Origin: a virus
Length of the DNA stretch: 29,596 nt
IMG/VR virus record: IMGVR_UViG_3300044678_001279
Coordinates: 1 to 29,596 of that record
Direction: 5' to 3' (one strand)
Shown here piece by piece: positions 18,283 to 26,742 of the stretch. Made by a program: the position numbers and the translations under genes. The notes under the pieces were generated by a model. It ran no database searches. It saw nothing but the letters and a program-made list of their open reading frames with translations, and had not been told where the DNA came from. Within the stretch, counting starts at the first letter, position 1. Each line of letters begins with the position of its first letter.

Positions 18283-18578
18283 CATTAAAAGAGAAATTGT
18301 TATTGTATGAGCAGAATGGTGCTGCTAAGTTGTTCTATTCTCTCAATCGAAAAATGAATGAGATGGCTGATATAATGAACAAAACAAACTTATCGGACTT
18401 GACATTAGACGACCCTAAAAACAAAACATTTGAAAGGCTAAAGGTTATTTGGAATGACGCATCAAGCATAGCGACAGCCGTTAAAGATTTGGGAATTGCC
18501 GCAGGGGTTACAAATAACGAAAAGGAAGATATTAACAGAAAGCCATTTGTTGACACAATAGCTGATAGTAGGAAATGA
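18264..18578 (+). CDS. Small helical protein upstream of TerL; TerS candidate
   Basis: A 104-residue, helical, acidic protein two bases after the giant gene and in ATGA overlap with the terminase large subunit gene. The N-terminal half could form a coiled coil (ETLKEKLLLYEQNGAAKLFY). The C-terminal half has no recognisable DNA-binding helix-turn-helix. By position it could be the terminase small subunit, which usually lies just upstream of TerL, but the sequence gives no independent proof. Its first 19 bases are identical to those of the TerL gene. Confidence 0.45.
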   Translation: MSETIETLKEKLLLYEQNGAAKLFYSLNRKMNEMADIMNKTNLSDLTLDDPKNKTFERLKVIWNDASSIATAVKDLGIAAGVTNNEKEDINRKPFVDTIADSRK

Positions 18579-18593
18579 GTGAAACAATAGAAA
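18575..18593 (+). repeat. Duplicated gene-start sequence, copy 2
   Basis: Second exact copy of the 19-base start ATGAGTGAAACAATAGAAA (first at 18264-18282). It overlaps the stop of the upstream gene, so it also serves as an ATGA coupling site. Confidence 0.8.
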
Positions 18594-20647
18594 TATACGG
18601 CACTAAAATTAATATACCGAACTACAATGGCGTGGTAGAGGATTGGGGTACTGATATTCCAAGTGAACAATATTGGAGAAGGGAAGAACTGCCTTTATAC
18701 TTTAAGGATGTTGAGTACGATGTAAACGGAAATGCAATACTTGATGCACAACAGAGGGCGTATGCTTTAGAAGAAGTTAAAAGATGCAAAGAAGGATTTG
18801 CATTTATGAACAACGGAAAGAAAACAGTAATAACTGGGAAGCATTATTTTTATTTAAAATTTTGGAAATTAGAAAATGATGTCTATCCTGATTATCGAGA
18901 TACAGATAGAAGGTATTTTTTGTTTTTAAACCATTGGGAAAATACTTCGTGGTGTCTTGGTATTGTAAGGGGTAAAAAAAGAAGGGAGGGTGCAACATCA
19001 CAAGCGACATCTAATTTGATTTACGAATGTATATTTTTCAAGAATAGCTTTTGCGGCTTAACATCAAAAACAGAGAAAGATGCTAAGACGGCTTTTACAA
19101 GTATGGTTGCTTTTGGGTACAGGCAATTACCTGTGTTTCTAAAGCCTAAACAGTTAAATAATAAAGATAGCGTAACCGAATTGGTATTTGCGCATAAGTC
19201 AGTTGAAGTGAAAGGAGGTAAAGGGGGCGTTATAGATTCCGATACAGGCCATAGGTCTAAAATTGATTATCGTGCGCCCGGTAAAAACGCATACGATTCA
19301 GGGAGGTTATCAAGGCTATTGGCTGATGAGATGGGAAAATGGGCAATAGAAAATCCTGCATCTGAATTTTTGGCTATTGTAAGTAAAACATTAGTGCAAG
19401 GAACAAGGCGTGTAGGTTTTTGCGAACTGCCATCTACTGTAAACGAACTTTCAAAAGGTGGTGGTGCTGAATTTAAAAAAATATGGGATTTGTCAGACCA
19501 TTTTAAAAATGAAAGAACTACAAATAGAATAGTAAGATATTTTACTCCTTCATTTGATGGGTATGTTGGTTTTATAGACAAGCATGGGATGAGTGTAATT
19601 GAGCCACCTACGGAAGAACAATACAAGTACTTAGTAGAAAACTTTGTTGGTGCAGGTGATTTAACCGAAGAAGACGTAAAACTTGGAGCAAAGGGGTATC
19701 TTTTAAGCAAAAGAGTTGGGTTAGAGGGAACTGCCTTAGAAGAAGAAATAAGGATGAATCCATTTGACGAAAGAGAAATGTTTATGTCAGCATTGACAGG
19801 TAGCATCTTTAATTCGTTTAAAATAAATGAACAACTTGATTGGCTTTCATGGAATAAAATGACGGAAAGAGGAAATTTAGTTTGGGATGGCGGTCATAAA
19901 TACTATAAAGAAACTCAATTAGAAAGCGGTGAAGTAAAAATTGAATTGAATAAACTGATATGGGTTCAAAATGATAACGGAAAATATGAAAAAGTCATTG
20001 GGTGGTTTCCAAAACAAGAGAACGATGTATTTGAACGTAACGGGTACTTTGTTCCTAATTCAAAATATTCAGTAAGGATTGGATGCGACCCATTCAAGTA
20101 CGATAAAACAAAAGACAATAGAAAATCAAATTGCGCTGCTTACGCTTATCAAATGTCAGATAACATACATGAAGATTATCCGTTTAGCGACACATTTGTA
20201 ATGAGATACGTAGATAGACCATCTACAACTGATTTGGCAAATGAGTATGTGTTAAGGATGGCTTGGTATTGTGGTTGTCAGGTTCTTTTTGAGAGAAACG
20301 TAAACCATTGGAAGTCTTATTTTGCGGCACAAAAATGCAGTTCTTTTCTAATGTGGATTTCAGGAGAAGTAGAACCCGGTATTTATACAGATGGGAAAGG
20401 CGGTGTAGTTCAAACAATTTGCGACTATACTGAATCATACATAGAGAAGGATATATCAAAGGTTTATTTCCCTGAACTTTTAAGTGAAAAAACAGGCTGG
20501 CTTGGTTTTGAAGTTGGCGATACGCAAAAATATGATGATGCAATGGGAGCAGGTTTTGCACTTATAGCAGCAAAAGAAAAAAGAGGTTTCGGGAATGTAA
20601 AGAAAAGTAGCATAGATTCAGTAATGCCATATAGAAAAGCAGTTTAA
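18575..20647 (+). CDS. terL: Terminase large subunit
   Basis: A 690-residue packaging motor. The N-terminal ATPase has an atypical Walker A-like segment RGKKRREGATS (132-142, with the R-R-x-G-x-S arrangement used by many Bacteroidota phages), Walker B LLADE (248-252, DE pair) and a coupling motif near FCELPST (282-288). The C-terminal RNase H-like nuclease has IGCDPF with D505, CQVLFERN with E573, and KYDDAMGAG with D654/D655, which fit the acidic metal-binding residues. It cuts concatemeric DNA and drives it into the prohead through the portal, encoded next. It is coupled to the upstream small gene by ATGA. Arginine is almost always AGA/AGG (29 of 33 by hand count). Length is typical for crAss-like and related phages. 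Confidence 0.85.
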   Translation: MSETIEIYGTKINIPNYNGVVEDWGTDIPSEQYWRREELPLYFKDVEYDVNGNAILDAQQRAYALEEVKRCKEGFAFMNNGKKTVITGKHYFYLKFWKLENDVYPDYRDTDRRYFLFLNHWENTSWCLGIVRGKKRREGATSQATSNLIYECIFFKNSFCGLTSKTEKDAKTAFTSMVAFGYRQLPVFLKPKQLNNKDSVTELVFAHKSVEVKGGKGGVIDSDTGHRSKIDYRAPGKNAYDSGRLSRLLADEMGKWAIENPASEFLAIVSKTLVQGTRRVGFCELPSTVNELSKGGGAEFKKIWDLSDHFKNERTTNRIVRYFTPSFDGYVGFIDKHGMSVIEPPTEEQYKYLVENFVGAGDLTEEDVKLGAKGYLLSKRVGLEGTALEEEIRMNPFDEREMFMSALTGSIFNSFKINEQLDWLSWNKMTERGNLVWDGGHKYYKETQLESGEVKIELNKLIWVQNDNGKYEKVIGWFPKQENDVFERNGYFVPNSKYSVRIGCDPFKYDKTKDNRKSNCAAYAYQMSDNIHEDYPFSDTFVMRYVDRPSTTDLANEYVLRMAWYCGCQVLFERNVNHWKSYFAAQKCSSFLMWISGEVEPGIYTDGKGGVVQTICDYTESYIEKDISKVYFPELLSEKTGWLGFEVGDTQKYDDAMGAGFALIAAKEKRGFGNVKKSSIDSVMPYRKAV

Positions 20648-20668
20648 AAAAAAATAAAATAAGAAAAG

Positions 20669-23035
20669 ATGCAATATCAACAAATGAGTTCTGCGGCACA
20701 ACATCCTTATCCTAACCATGATATAGACCCTTCTAAGAAAGGCAAAGCTTGGTGTATGCAGTATGCGACAGCAGCCTATTATGATTGGCAGTTTGTCTAT
20801 CCTAAAGGAATATTTAGCGGTAACGGTGGAGATTATGCTAAGTTTAGGCTATACGCTTTAGGCAAGCAGCCAATTTCACAATACAAAAAGCACATGGGAG
20901 TTGATGAAACAACAAACAACACTCACCTTATTGTAGATTGGACTGTACGTGCTATTATTTCAGGTTATAGGGATAAGGCTATTTCCAGACTGATGAAACA
21001 AGACTACTCAATAGTTGCTACGCCAGTTGATATACTTGCAAAATCAGAAAACGAAAATTACTACGCACAATTAAAGTCAAAACTTGCTGTAAGGGAATTG
21101 ATGATGCAGCAAAATCCAGAGATGGCACAACATCCATTACTTGCTATGGGCAAGGGCGACCCAATGGATATTGAGGAATTGGAAATGAGAATGGAATTTG
21201 GCGAACAGTTTAACAGAAGCAAGGATGCGGAAATGGCTATATCACTTGCCTTTTATAACTGCGATTACAAAACAAAAAGAAGGCAGATATACGAAGACCT
21301 TTTTGACTTGGGTGTAAGTGGCGTTAAAGATTGGTTGAGTGATGATAACAAACCTATGTTTAGAGTAGTTGACCCTGAATGTGTAATAACTTCTTTTTCT
21401 AAAGACGGTGATTTTAATGACATTGTTCATGCAGGTGAAGTAATTGATGTTCCTCTTACAGAGTTGGCAACAGTAAAAGACGATGAAGGAAACTTAGTGT
21501 TTACCGAAAAGGAACTTACCGAATTTGCATCTACAATAGCAGGTCAATATGGTAATCCAAGATTATTAGGATTGGGTGCAGGGTTTATGAAGCCATACGA
21601 TAAATTCAAAGCAAAGGTTCTTGATATTGAGTTTTATACTTACGATGAAATTTCTTACAGAAGTGCTACTGATGAAGTAGGCAATACCGATTTTAGAAAA
21701 ATGGATTACGGTAGAGGTAAGACTTCACCAAAATACACAAGGAAAAAAATACAGTACGTTTATAAATGCAAGTGGATTATAGGTACTGAATATTGCTACG
21801 ATTTTGGAAAATGCTACGACCAAAAAAGAGGAAACGATGCGAGCAAAAAAGCTAAAACAAAATTATCGTATTCGTTCTTTGCCTACAACTTCTATCAGAT
21901 GAAGGCGCAAGGATTTATGGAAAGATTAGTGCCTTACATTGACGACTATCAACTAACAATGCTGAAAATACAGAACTTTAAAAACAGGGCTGTTCCTTCG
22001 GGTTGGTGGATAGACTTATCGGCATTGGAAAGAGTGGCAATGACTAAGGGCGGTGCAGACATGGAACCGAAAGAGTTGCTGCAAATGTTTATGGAAACAG
22101 GTGTACTTCTTGGAAGAAGCGATGAACTTGATGGAGGGCAACCACGTTCCCAAAATTGGAAACCTGTAATACCAATAGAAAACACAGCAGCAAGCGAACT
22201 GGCAATGTTCTATCAGGACTTAATTAACACCATAACGGCTATTGAAAAAATGACAGGGTATAATGATGCTACACTTGGGCAAGCATCTTCTAAAACCCTT
22301 GTTCCTGGATATGAAATGGCGCAACAAAGCACTAACGATGCGCTATACCCAATGGCTTTTGCAGAAGAAAATTTGACGCTAAGACTTGCAGAGGCTATGC
22401 TATGCAGAACGCAACAGGCACTAAGAAAAGGAGGCGTTTCAGGGCTTGCACCGGCAATTAATACTAATTCACTAACCTTTATAGAAATTGATTCATCTAT
22501 TGCATGGAGGGATTACGGTATTGAACTTGAAAAAAGAACAACAGACGACCAAAAAGCATGGTTGCTTAGTATGATGCAGATAGATATTCAAAACGGATAC
22601 TTAAATTCATCAGATGCCGTAACGCTTGTAAATACCCGAAATGCAAAACAAGCACAAATGATATGGGCGTACAAGGTAAAGAAAGAGAAAGAACGTATAT
22701 CCCAACAGAAAATGGCAGAAATTCAAGCCAACAATGAAGGGAATATGCAAGCTGCACAAGTCGCCCAACAAACAACTATGGGTATTAAGCAAATGGAGAT
22801 ACAGGCTGAATTGCAAAAAGAACAAATGCGAATTAACGGTGAATTAGAGAAAGAAAGGATGAGGGTTGAATCAGCAGAAAGAATAGCAATGGCATCCAAT
22901 ATGACTAAAATTCAAGTGGCAACAGATACAGGGGATGCTAAAGAAAGGTCAACTGATATTGCAGGAATACATAGTCAATTAAAGCAAGAAATAGCCAATC
23001 AGAAACCAACATCAAGTTCGCAAAATAAACAGTAG
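20669..23035 (+). CDS. Portal protein
   Basis: A 788-residue protein directly after TerL, behind an A-rich leader (AAAAAAAATAAAATAAG). The N-terminal region (about 40-130) and central parts (YRDKAISRLMKQDYSIVATP; KTKRRQIYEDLFDLGVSGVK; MFRVVDPECVITSF) match the clip and wing layout of phage portals. The segment around residues 515-565 (DLINTITAIEKMTGYNDATL) has the typical 'I..ItG......G.' portal helix. The C-terminus (about 670-788) is a long charged coiled coil with repeated Q/E/M/R residues (KEQMRINGELEKERMRVES), as in portals with a barrel extending into the capsid. It forms the dodecameric DNA gate and docks TerL and the ring proteins. Assignment rests on motif pattern, length and position between TerL and scaffold/capsid genes. 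Confidence 0.75.
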   Translation: MQYQQMSSAAQHPYPNHDIDPSKKGKAWCMQYATAAYYDWQFVYPKGIFSGNGGDYAKFRLYALGKQPISQYKKHMGVDETTNNTHLIVDWTVRAIISGYRDKAISRLMKQDYSIVATPVDILAKSENENYYAQLKSKLAVRELMMQQNPEMAQHPLLAMGKGDPMDIEELEMRMEFGEQFNRSKDAEMAISLAFYNCDYKTKRRQIYEDLFDLGVSGVKDWLSDDNKPMFRVVDPECVITSFSKDGDFNDIVHAGEVIDVPLTELATVKDDEGNLVFTEKELTEFASTIAGQYGNPRLLGLGAGFMKPYDKFKAKVLDIEFYTYDEISYRSATDEVGNTDFRKMDYGRGKTSPKYTRKKIQYVYKCKWIIGTEYCYDFGKCYDQKRGNDASKKAKTKLSYSFFAYNFYQMKAQGFMERLVPYIDDYQLTMLKIQNFKNRAVPSGWWIDLSALERVAMTKGGADMEPKELLQMFMETGVLLGRSDELDGGQPRSQNWKPVIPIENTAASELAMFYQDLINTITAIEKMTGYNDATLGQASSKTLVPGYEMAQQSTNDALYPMAFAEENLTLRLAEAMLCRTQQALRKGGVSGLAPAINTNSLTFIEIDSSIAWRDYGIELEKRTTDDQKAWLLSMMQIDIQNGYLNSSDAVTLVNTRNAKQAQMIWAYKVKKEKERISQQKMAEIQANNEGNMQAAQVAQQTTMGIKQMEIQAELQKEQMRINGELEKERMRVESAERIAMASNMTKIQVATDTGDAKERSTDIAGIHSQLKQEIANQKPTSSSQNKQ

Positions 23036-23046
23036 GTTACTATTTA

Positions 23047-23087
23047 AGTTAAATATTTTTTTTTAAGATAATGATATTGATATTTAC
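23047..23087 (+). promoter_or_regulatory. Promoter-like leader before the scaffold gene
   Basis: The 75-base gap after the portal gene holds AGTTAAATATTTTTTTTTAA followed by GATA and an AT-rich stretch. It is closely similar to 2843-2882 before the ring-protein genes (AGTTAAATA, T-tract, A, GATA). An exact TAnnTTTG is absent; GATATTTAC at 23079-23087 is the closest. It would be well placed to boost scaffold and capsid expression. Confidence 0.35.
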
Positions 23088-23106
23088 ATCACCAATTTAA
23101 AAATCA
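23088..23106 (+). repeat. Inverted-repeat element, left copy
   Basis: ATCACCAATTTAAAAATCA lies just before the scaffold gene start. Its near-perfect reverse complement (one A fewer) is at 26743-26760, just after the gene that follows the capsid gene. A shorter direct copy of the core ACCAATTTAAAA is at 25809-25820. All three are in intergenic gaps. Confidence 0.6.
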
Positions 23107-23110
23107 GTTT

Positions 23111-24352
23111 ATGACAGTAAGGAAATTTTATGATGCAGCAGTAGTAGATGAAGGAGCAGGAGGCACGGAAACGGCTGCGGTAGAACAACAACAAGCACCA
23201 AGCATAGCCGCTTTAATGGCTAAACACGGTGAGAATAACAACGGAAGCGAAATGGTTGCAAAACCAATTCAAATTGATAAAACAGGGGCAAAAATAGAAA
23301 CGGACAACAAAGTTGAAACTCCCGCTGCGACAGCGAAAGAAGAAACTAAAGGCGAGGAAACAAAAGTTACAACCCCTGTTGCTGATGAAGGAAATGGCGA
23401 AGTTATTAAAACTCAAAAAGAGAATCAACAGAAGCCTGTACAGAATTGGCAAGCCGCTTTAAAAGAGCAAAAACCCGATGCAGTTTTGAGAGCGTTAGGG
23501 TTCGATGATGAAAAGGTGTCTTTTGTAAATGAATTGAAAAGTCTTGACCCTAAAATGTTTGGACTTCTTAAAACATGGCAAGAGAAAGGAGATGTAAAGG
23601 AGTATTTAAAGGAACTATCAACTGATTACTCTAAAATGCCATCCGAAGAAGTGATGCGACATCAGCTTCGAAAAGAGTATCCAAAGGCAAGTGATAGCCA
23701 ATTAGAAGTTCTTTACAGAAAGGAAATTGCAGAAAAGTACAATCTGGATTCTATTGACGATGATGAAAAAGAAGAAGGTATGATTCTTCTTGACGCAAAG
23801 GCAGAGAAATACAGAGATGAACTAATCGCAAATCAAGAAAAATTCCTTATTCCTTCACCACCTGAAAAGACCGCAGAATCAACGGTTGACCCCGACTTGG
23901 AAGCAAGACGGGTAGCAGTAGAAAGAGTAACAGAGCAGTTCCATAACGACCCATACACTAAAGAAGTACTTTCAAAGAATGTTATTTCGATAGGGGAAGG
24001 GGAAGATAAGTTTAGTTTCCCTGTTAATGGGGAAGAATTGGCAAGCCTTGTAATGAATGGCGATGAAACAGGGGAGTTGATGTTTGATAAACAAGTTAAT
24101 TCGGAAGGAAACGAAGTATTAATTCCTAAATCAAAACATCAAATTCTTGTAGCAGCAGTCAATAAGTATGGGGAAAAGCTAATAACGGAACTTGCAAAAC
24201 ACTACAAGTCAATAGGCGGTAAATCAGCAATCGAACCAATAGATAACGCAAAGCCTACAAATACCAATAATACATCTACTGCCGAACAAGAGCCAAAAAC
24301 TCCCGCAGAATGGATGGCAAAAAAAGGGTACTTAAATTCAGGCGGTCAATAA
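23111..24352 (+). CDS. Capsid scaffold-like protein
   Basis: A 413-residue acidic, low-complexity and coiled-coil-rich protein between portal and major capsid genes, the classic position for a scaffold. The first 110 residues are rich in A, E, K, T and Q and probably disordered. The rest is charged helix (EEVMRHQLRKEYPKASDSQL; EVLYRKEIAEKYNL), and the C-terminus (EWMAKKGYLNSGGQ) is short and could dock the capsid shell. No protease motif was seen, so whether it is cleaved or released intact is unknown. It is predicted to guide capsid assembly and be absent from the mature virion. Confidence 0.6.
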   Translation: MTVRKFYDAAVVDEGAGGTETAAVEQQQAPSIAALMAKHGENNNGSEMVAKPIQIDKTGAKIETDNKVETPAATAKEETKGEETKVTTPVADEGNGEVIKTQKENQQKPVQNWQAALKEQKPDAVLRALGFDDEKVSFVNELKSLDPKMFGLLKTWQEKGDVKEYLKELSTDYSKMPSEEVMRHQLRKEYPKASDSQLEVLYRKEIAEKYNLDSIDDDEKEEGMILLDAKAEKYRDELIANQEKFLIPSPPEKTAESTVDPDLEARRVAVERVTEQFHNDPYTKEVLSKNVISIGEGEDKFSFPVNGEELASLVMNGDETGELMFDKQVNSEGNEVLIPKSKHQILVAAVNKYGEKLITELAKHYKSIGGKSAIEPIDNAKPTNTNNTSTAEQEPKTPAEWMAKKGYLNSGGQ

Positions 24353-24408
24353 ACTGTAAAGGGTTGTAACGATAAACAATATTTTTAAAATCTTACAATC
24401 TTATAACA
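24353..24408 (+). promoter_or_regulatory. Leader of the major capsid gene
   Basis: A 56-base AT-rich gap with two adjacent AATCTTA copies (24389-24404: AATCTTACAATCTTAT) ending just before the capsid ATG. No Shine-Dalgarno sequence is evident. TATTTTTA at 24380-24387 is one base from the Bacteroidota -7 consensus, but the only TTG upstream is too close (13 bases), so a promoter is not claimed with confidence. Confidence 0.3.
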
Positions 24409-25764
24409 ATGCCAGTAACACAAAACACAGTAATCAAATCATTCGTATCTGCGATTGATTTCTTAGACCAAAGGGATATAGACCCTAATATCTATGACCA
24501 ATCAAGGGACAGGGCGTTTACCGATATTATGAAAATCGTAAACCGTACCAAGCCCGCCACAATGTTCAGCTACCATAACTTCGTTAATGCGGATGTTTAT
24601 GAAGTAGGAACAATTAGTGCAGTATCTACTACTGGATTAGCACAAATCCAATTCACAATCAACACGGCTAACACATTTCCAAGAGTTGGTGATTTGATTA
24701 AAACAAACAACGTAAACAACGTAGGAAAGCAAGCACGTATCCAAGCCGTAACATTCGGTTCAGGAACAGCAGTAATTACTGCACGCAGCGTAGGTGGTAA
24801 CGCATCTGCTTTCTTTGCAACCGTAGGCGATAAAGTACAGTTTGGTTCAAACGCGTATGCTGAAAAATCAACTGCTCCAATTAACCGTAGGTATGACCTT
24901 GTTAAATACTACAACTTAATTCAAACATTCCGTGAAGTAGATGAAATTTCCGACATTCAAAAAGTAGCTAAAATTGAAGTGAATGTAGGTGGCGATTATC
25001 ATATCCTGCCTTACCAAACAGTTCAAAAAGTTATTAAATTGAATGGTGATATTTCAGTACAAATGCTTTGTGGTACGCAATCAAGTACATTGTACAATGA
25101 TGCTGCTCCATTTTTAGCAGATGCTACAAGCGGATTACCAATTCAAACATCAGGTGGACTTGATTGGTATTGCACTACCTATGGTATTTCTGATAGCGTA
25201 GCAAGTCTTGGCACATTTGGATTTACAGACCTTGACGAAATCATTGACAATTTCATTGCAAACAAAGCTCCAACTGATATGATGGTATTCATGGGTAGCC
25301 GTGCATATCGTATTATCAGCAAGTTCTTGAAGCAACTTGGTTCTGCAAGTGTGGATTCACGTAGGTTAAGTGTTGACGGAAAATCATTTGATTTTAATGT
25401 TGAACATTTAAGTTATGGTGGATACGAATTTGACTTTGTTCACGTTCCTATCTTTGACCATCCGCAGTTGTTTAGCGCAACACTTGTTGCTGATGTAAAC
25501 GGTTCTGCATACTTTGTTCCAAAAGACCAAGTTGATACCGTTGATAATGGTCGCCAACCACGTATCCAAATCCGTTACACAGCAACTCCCTTCACAGGAA
25601 GTTCTGCAAACAAATCTTCTAACGGAATGGTTACAGAGTGGAGGACAGGTGCGCTTGCAGAAATCCCAACCGATAGCACAATGCAGTTGCATACTGACTG
25701 GCAGACTGCACAAGGTTTGGAGTGTCTTGCAGTTAAGCACTTCCAAAAGTATCGTATAGCATAG
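24409..25764 (+). CDS. Major capsid protein (HK97 fold)
   Basis: A 451-residue protein after the scaffold gene. The order of elements fits the HK97 fold: a helical N-arm (QSRDRAFTDIMKIVNRTKPA), a beta-rich domain with a glycine-rich turn (SVGGNASAFFATVGDKVQFG), a long spine-type helix region (YYNLIQTFREVDEISDIQKV), the A-domain segment (DLDEIIDNFIANKAPTDMMV, then FMGSRAYRIISKFLKQLG) and a C-terminal strand-rich part (FDFVHVPIFDHP). It would form the icosahedral shell in many copies. Codon use supports very high expression: 12 of 19 arginines are CGN, against 4 of 33 in TerL. A strong terminator follows eight bases after the stop. Confidence 0.75.
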   Translation: MPVTQNTVIKSFVSAIDFLDQRDIDPNIYDQSRDRAFTDIMKIVNRTKPATMFSYHNFVNADVYEVGTISAVSTTGLAQIQFTINTANTFPRVGDLIKTNNVNNVGKQARIQAVTFGSGTAVITARSVGGNASAFFATVGDKVQFGSNAYAEKSTAPINRRYDLVKYYNLIQTFREVDEISDIQKVAKIEVNVGGDYHILPYQTVQKVIKLNGDISVQMLCGTQSSTLYNDAAPFLADATSGLPIQTSGGLDWYCTTYGISDSVASLGTFGFTDLDEIIDNFIANKAPTDMMVFMGSRAYRIISKFLKQLGSASVDSRRLSVDGKSFDFNVEHLSYGGYEFDFVHVPIFDHPQLFSATLVADVNGSAYFVPKDQVDTVDNGRQPRIQIRYTATPFTGSSANKSSNGMVTEWRTGALAEIPTDSTMQLHTDWQTAQGLECLAVKHFQKYRIA

Positions 25765-25771
25765 TTTTTAA

Positions 25772-25805
25772 AAGGTAGGGAGGCTGGACTTCCCTACCTT
25801 CTTTT
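25772..25805 (+). terminator. Intrinsic terminator after the capsid gene
   Basis: Perfect 10-bp stem AAGGTAGGGA (25772-25781) / TCCCTACCTT (25791-25800), extended by a G-T and a G-C pair to leave a five-base loop CTGGA, followed by CTTTTAT. This is a strong Rho-independent terminator and lies immediately after the capsid stop codon. Confidence 0.8.
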
Positions 25806-25808
25806 ATA

Positions 25809-25820
25809 ACCAATTTAAAA
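25809..25820 (+). repeat. ACCAATTTAAAA core copy
   Basis: A 12-base direct copy of the core of the element at 23088-23106, between the terminator and the next gene. It merges with the A-rich leader ending in AAATAAAATG at 25830. Confidence 0.5.
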
Positions 25821-25829
25821 TTAAATAAA

Positions 25830-26738
25830 ATGTCGTTAGAAAATTTTGCACAATTCAATGACTTGTCGCCTAAATTAAGACAAGAATTAGAAGACAAAGT
25901 AGCAGGTTTTGGAAAGACGGTTCGCTATAAATTTGATATAGTAAAGCCAAACCCAGACCCAACAAAGTACAATGGAGAATTTGTTTATCCTAATATGTAC
26001 ACGCTTGACCCTACAAAATTTACCATACAAGACCCGTATGAAGATAGAGCAGGAAAAAGCAAATCAAAGAATATTGCTCTTGTAAACGATGCTTTTTTGA
26101 ATGACAGAGGAATACCTGAAAGATTCATAAAAGTAAAAGTTTTATCAGTAGATAAAGGTATTTTGAAACTAAATGTTTCAGAAAAAACGGAAGATAAATA
26201 TGTAGCAATGTTTCTTGAATTACATCCTAAATTAACCAACGGTAAGTTTGCAGACAAAAACGCCTACCAAGTAATAAAAAGGATTGATGAAAAGGTGGCT
26301 GCAAATACAGAAAGAACAGAGAGAACTGCAAAAGTGAAAGCGTTAAATATAGCACTTGGCATGAGTGATGAAGAACTTGTAAATTTTGCTGATGCTATGG
26401 GATGGGATAGTACAGAGGATGCAGAAATCATAAGAAACCAAGCAGAGAATTTAGCAGAAAACGAACCTGTTTATTTCAATGATATGGTTGGTGGTAAGAC
26501 AATGGAGTATTTATCAGTAATTAAACAAGCGACAGATAGAGGTTTAATATCTTTCAACCCAGCAGAATACAAATACATTTGGGAAGGTAATAAGCAAGCA
26601 ATAGCCGTTCTTTCTCCTACTGGCGAAAAAGCAGAAAATGAGAAACTTGCAGAGTGGTTTCAGGTAGGAGGGGATAAGGCAGATAAAGTATTTAAGAAAT
26701 TAAAGTCATTATTGAAAGGGGAAAAAGAACCCGCTTAA
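25830..26738 (+). CDS. Unrecognised virion-block protein after the capsid gene, 302 aa
   Basis: Starts behind AATTAAATAAAATG. The N-terminal half is beta-type with a proline-, asparagine- and tyrosine-rich segment (KPNPDPTKYNGEFVYPNMY) and a strand pair (FIKVKVLSVDKGILKLNVS, about residues 99-117). The C-terminal half is helical and acidic (SDEELVNFADAMGWDSTEDA; KADKVFKKLKSLLKGEKEPA). No membrane segment or enzyme motif is seen. Proteins in this place often decorate or cement capsids or help assembly, but I recognise no family. The terminator ahead and hairpins after make it an almost isolated unit; read-through or a promoter not visible to me must supply its mRNA. Confidence 0.55.
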   Translation: MSLENFAQFNDLSPKLRQELEDKVAGFGKTVRYKFDIVKPNPDPTKYNGEFVYPNMYTLDPTKFTIQDPYEDRAGKSKSKNIALVNDAFLNDRGIPERFIKVKVLSVDKGILKLNVSEKTEDKYVAMFLELHPKLTNGKFADKNAYQVIKRIDEKVAANTERTERTAKVKALNIALGMSDEELVNFADAMGWDSTEDAEIIRNQAENLAENEPVYFNDMVGGKTMEYLSVIKQATDRGLISFNPAEYKYIWEGNKQAIAVLSPTGEKAENEKLAEWFQVGGDKADKVFKKLKSLLKGEKEPA

Positions 26739-26742
26739 CTTT

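Noticed and set aside
24364-24387. Promoter before the capsid gene (TTG plus TATTTTTA)
   Set aside because: Spacing of 13 bases is too short for the Bacteroidota -33/-7 arrangement and the -7 box lacks its final G.
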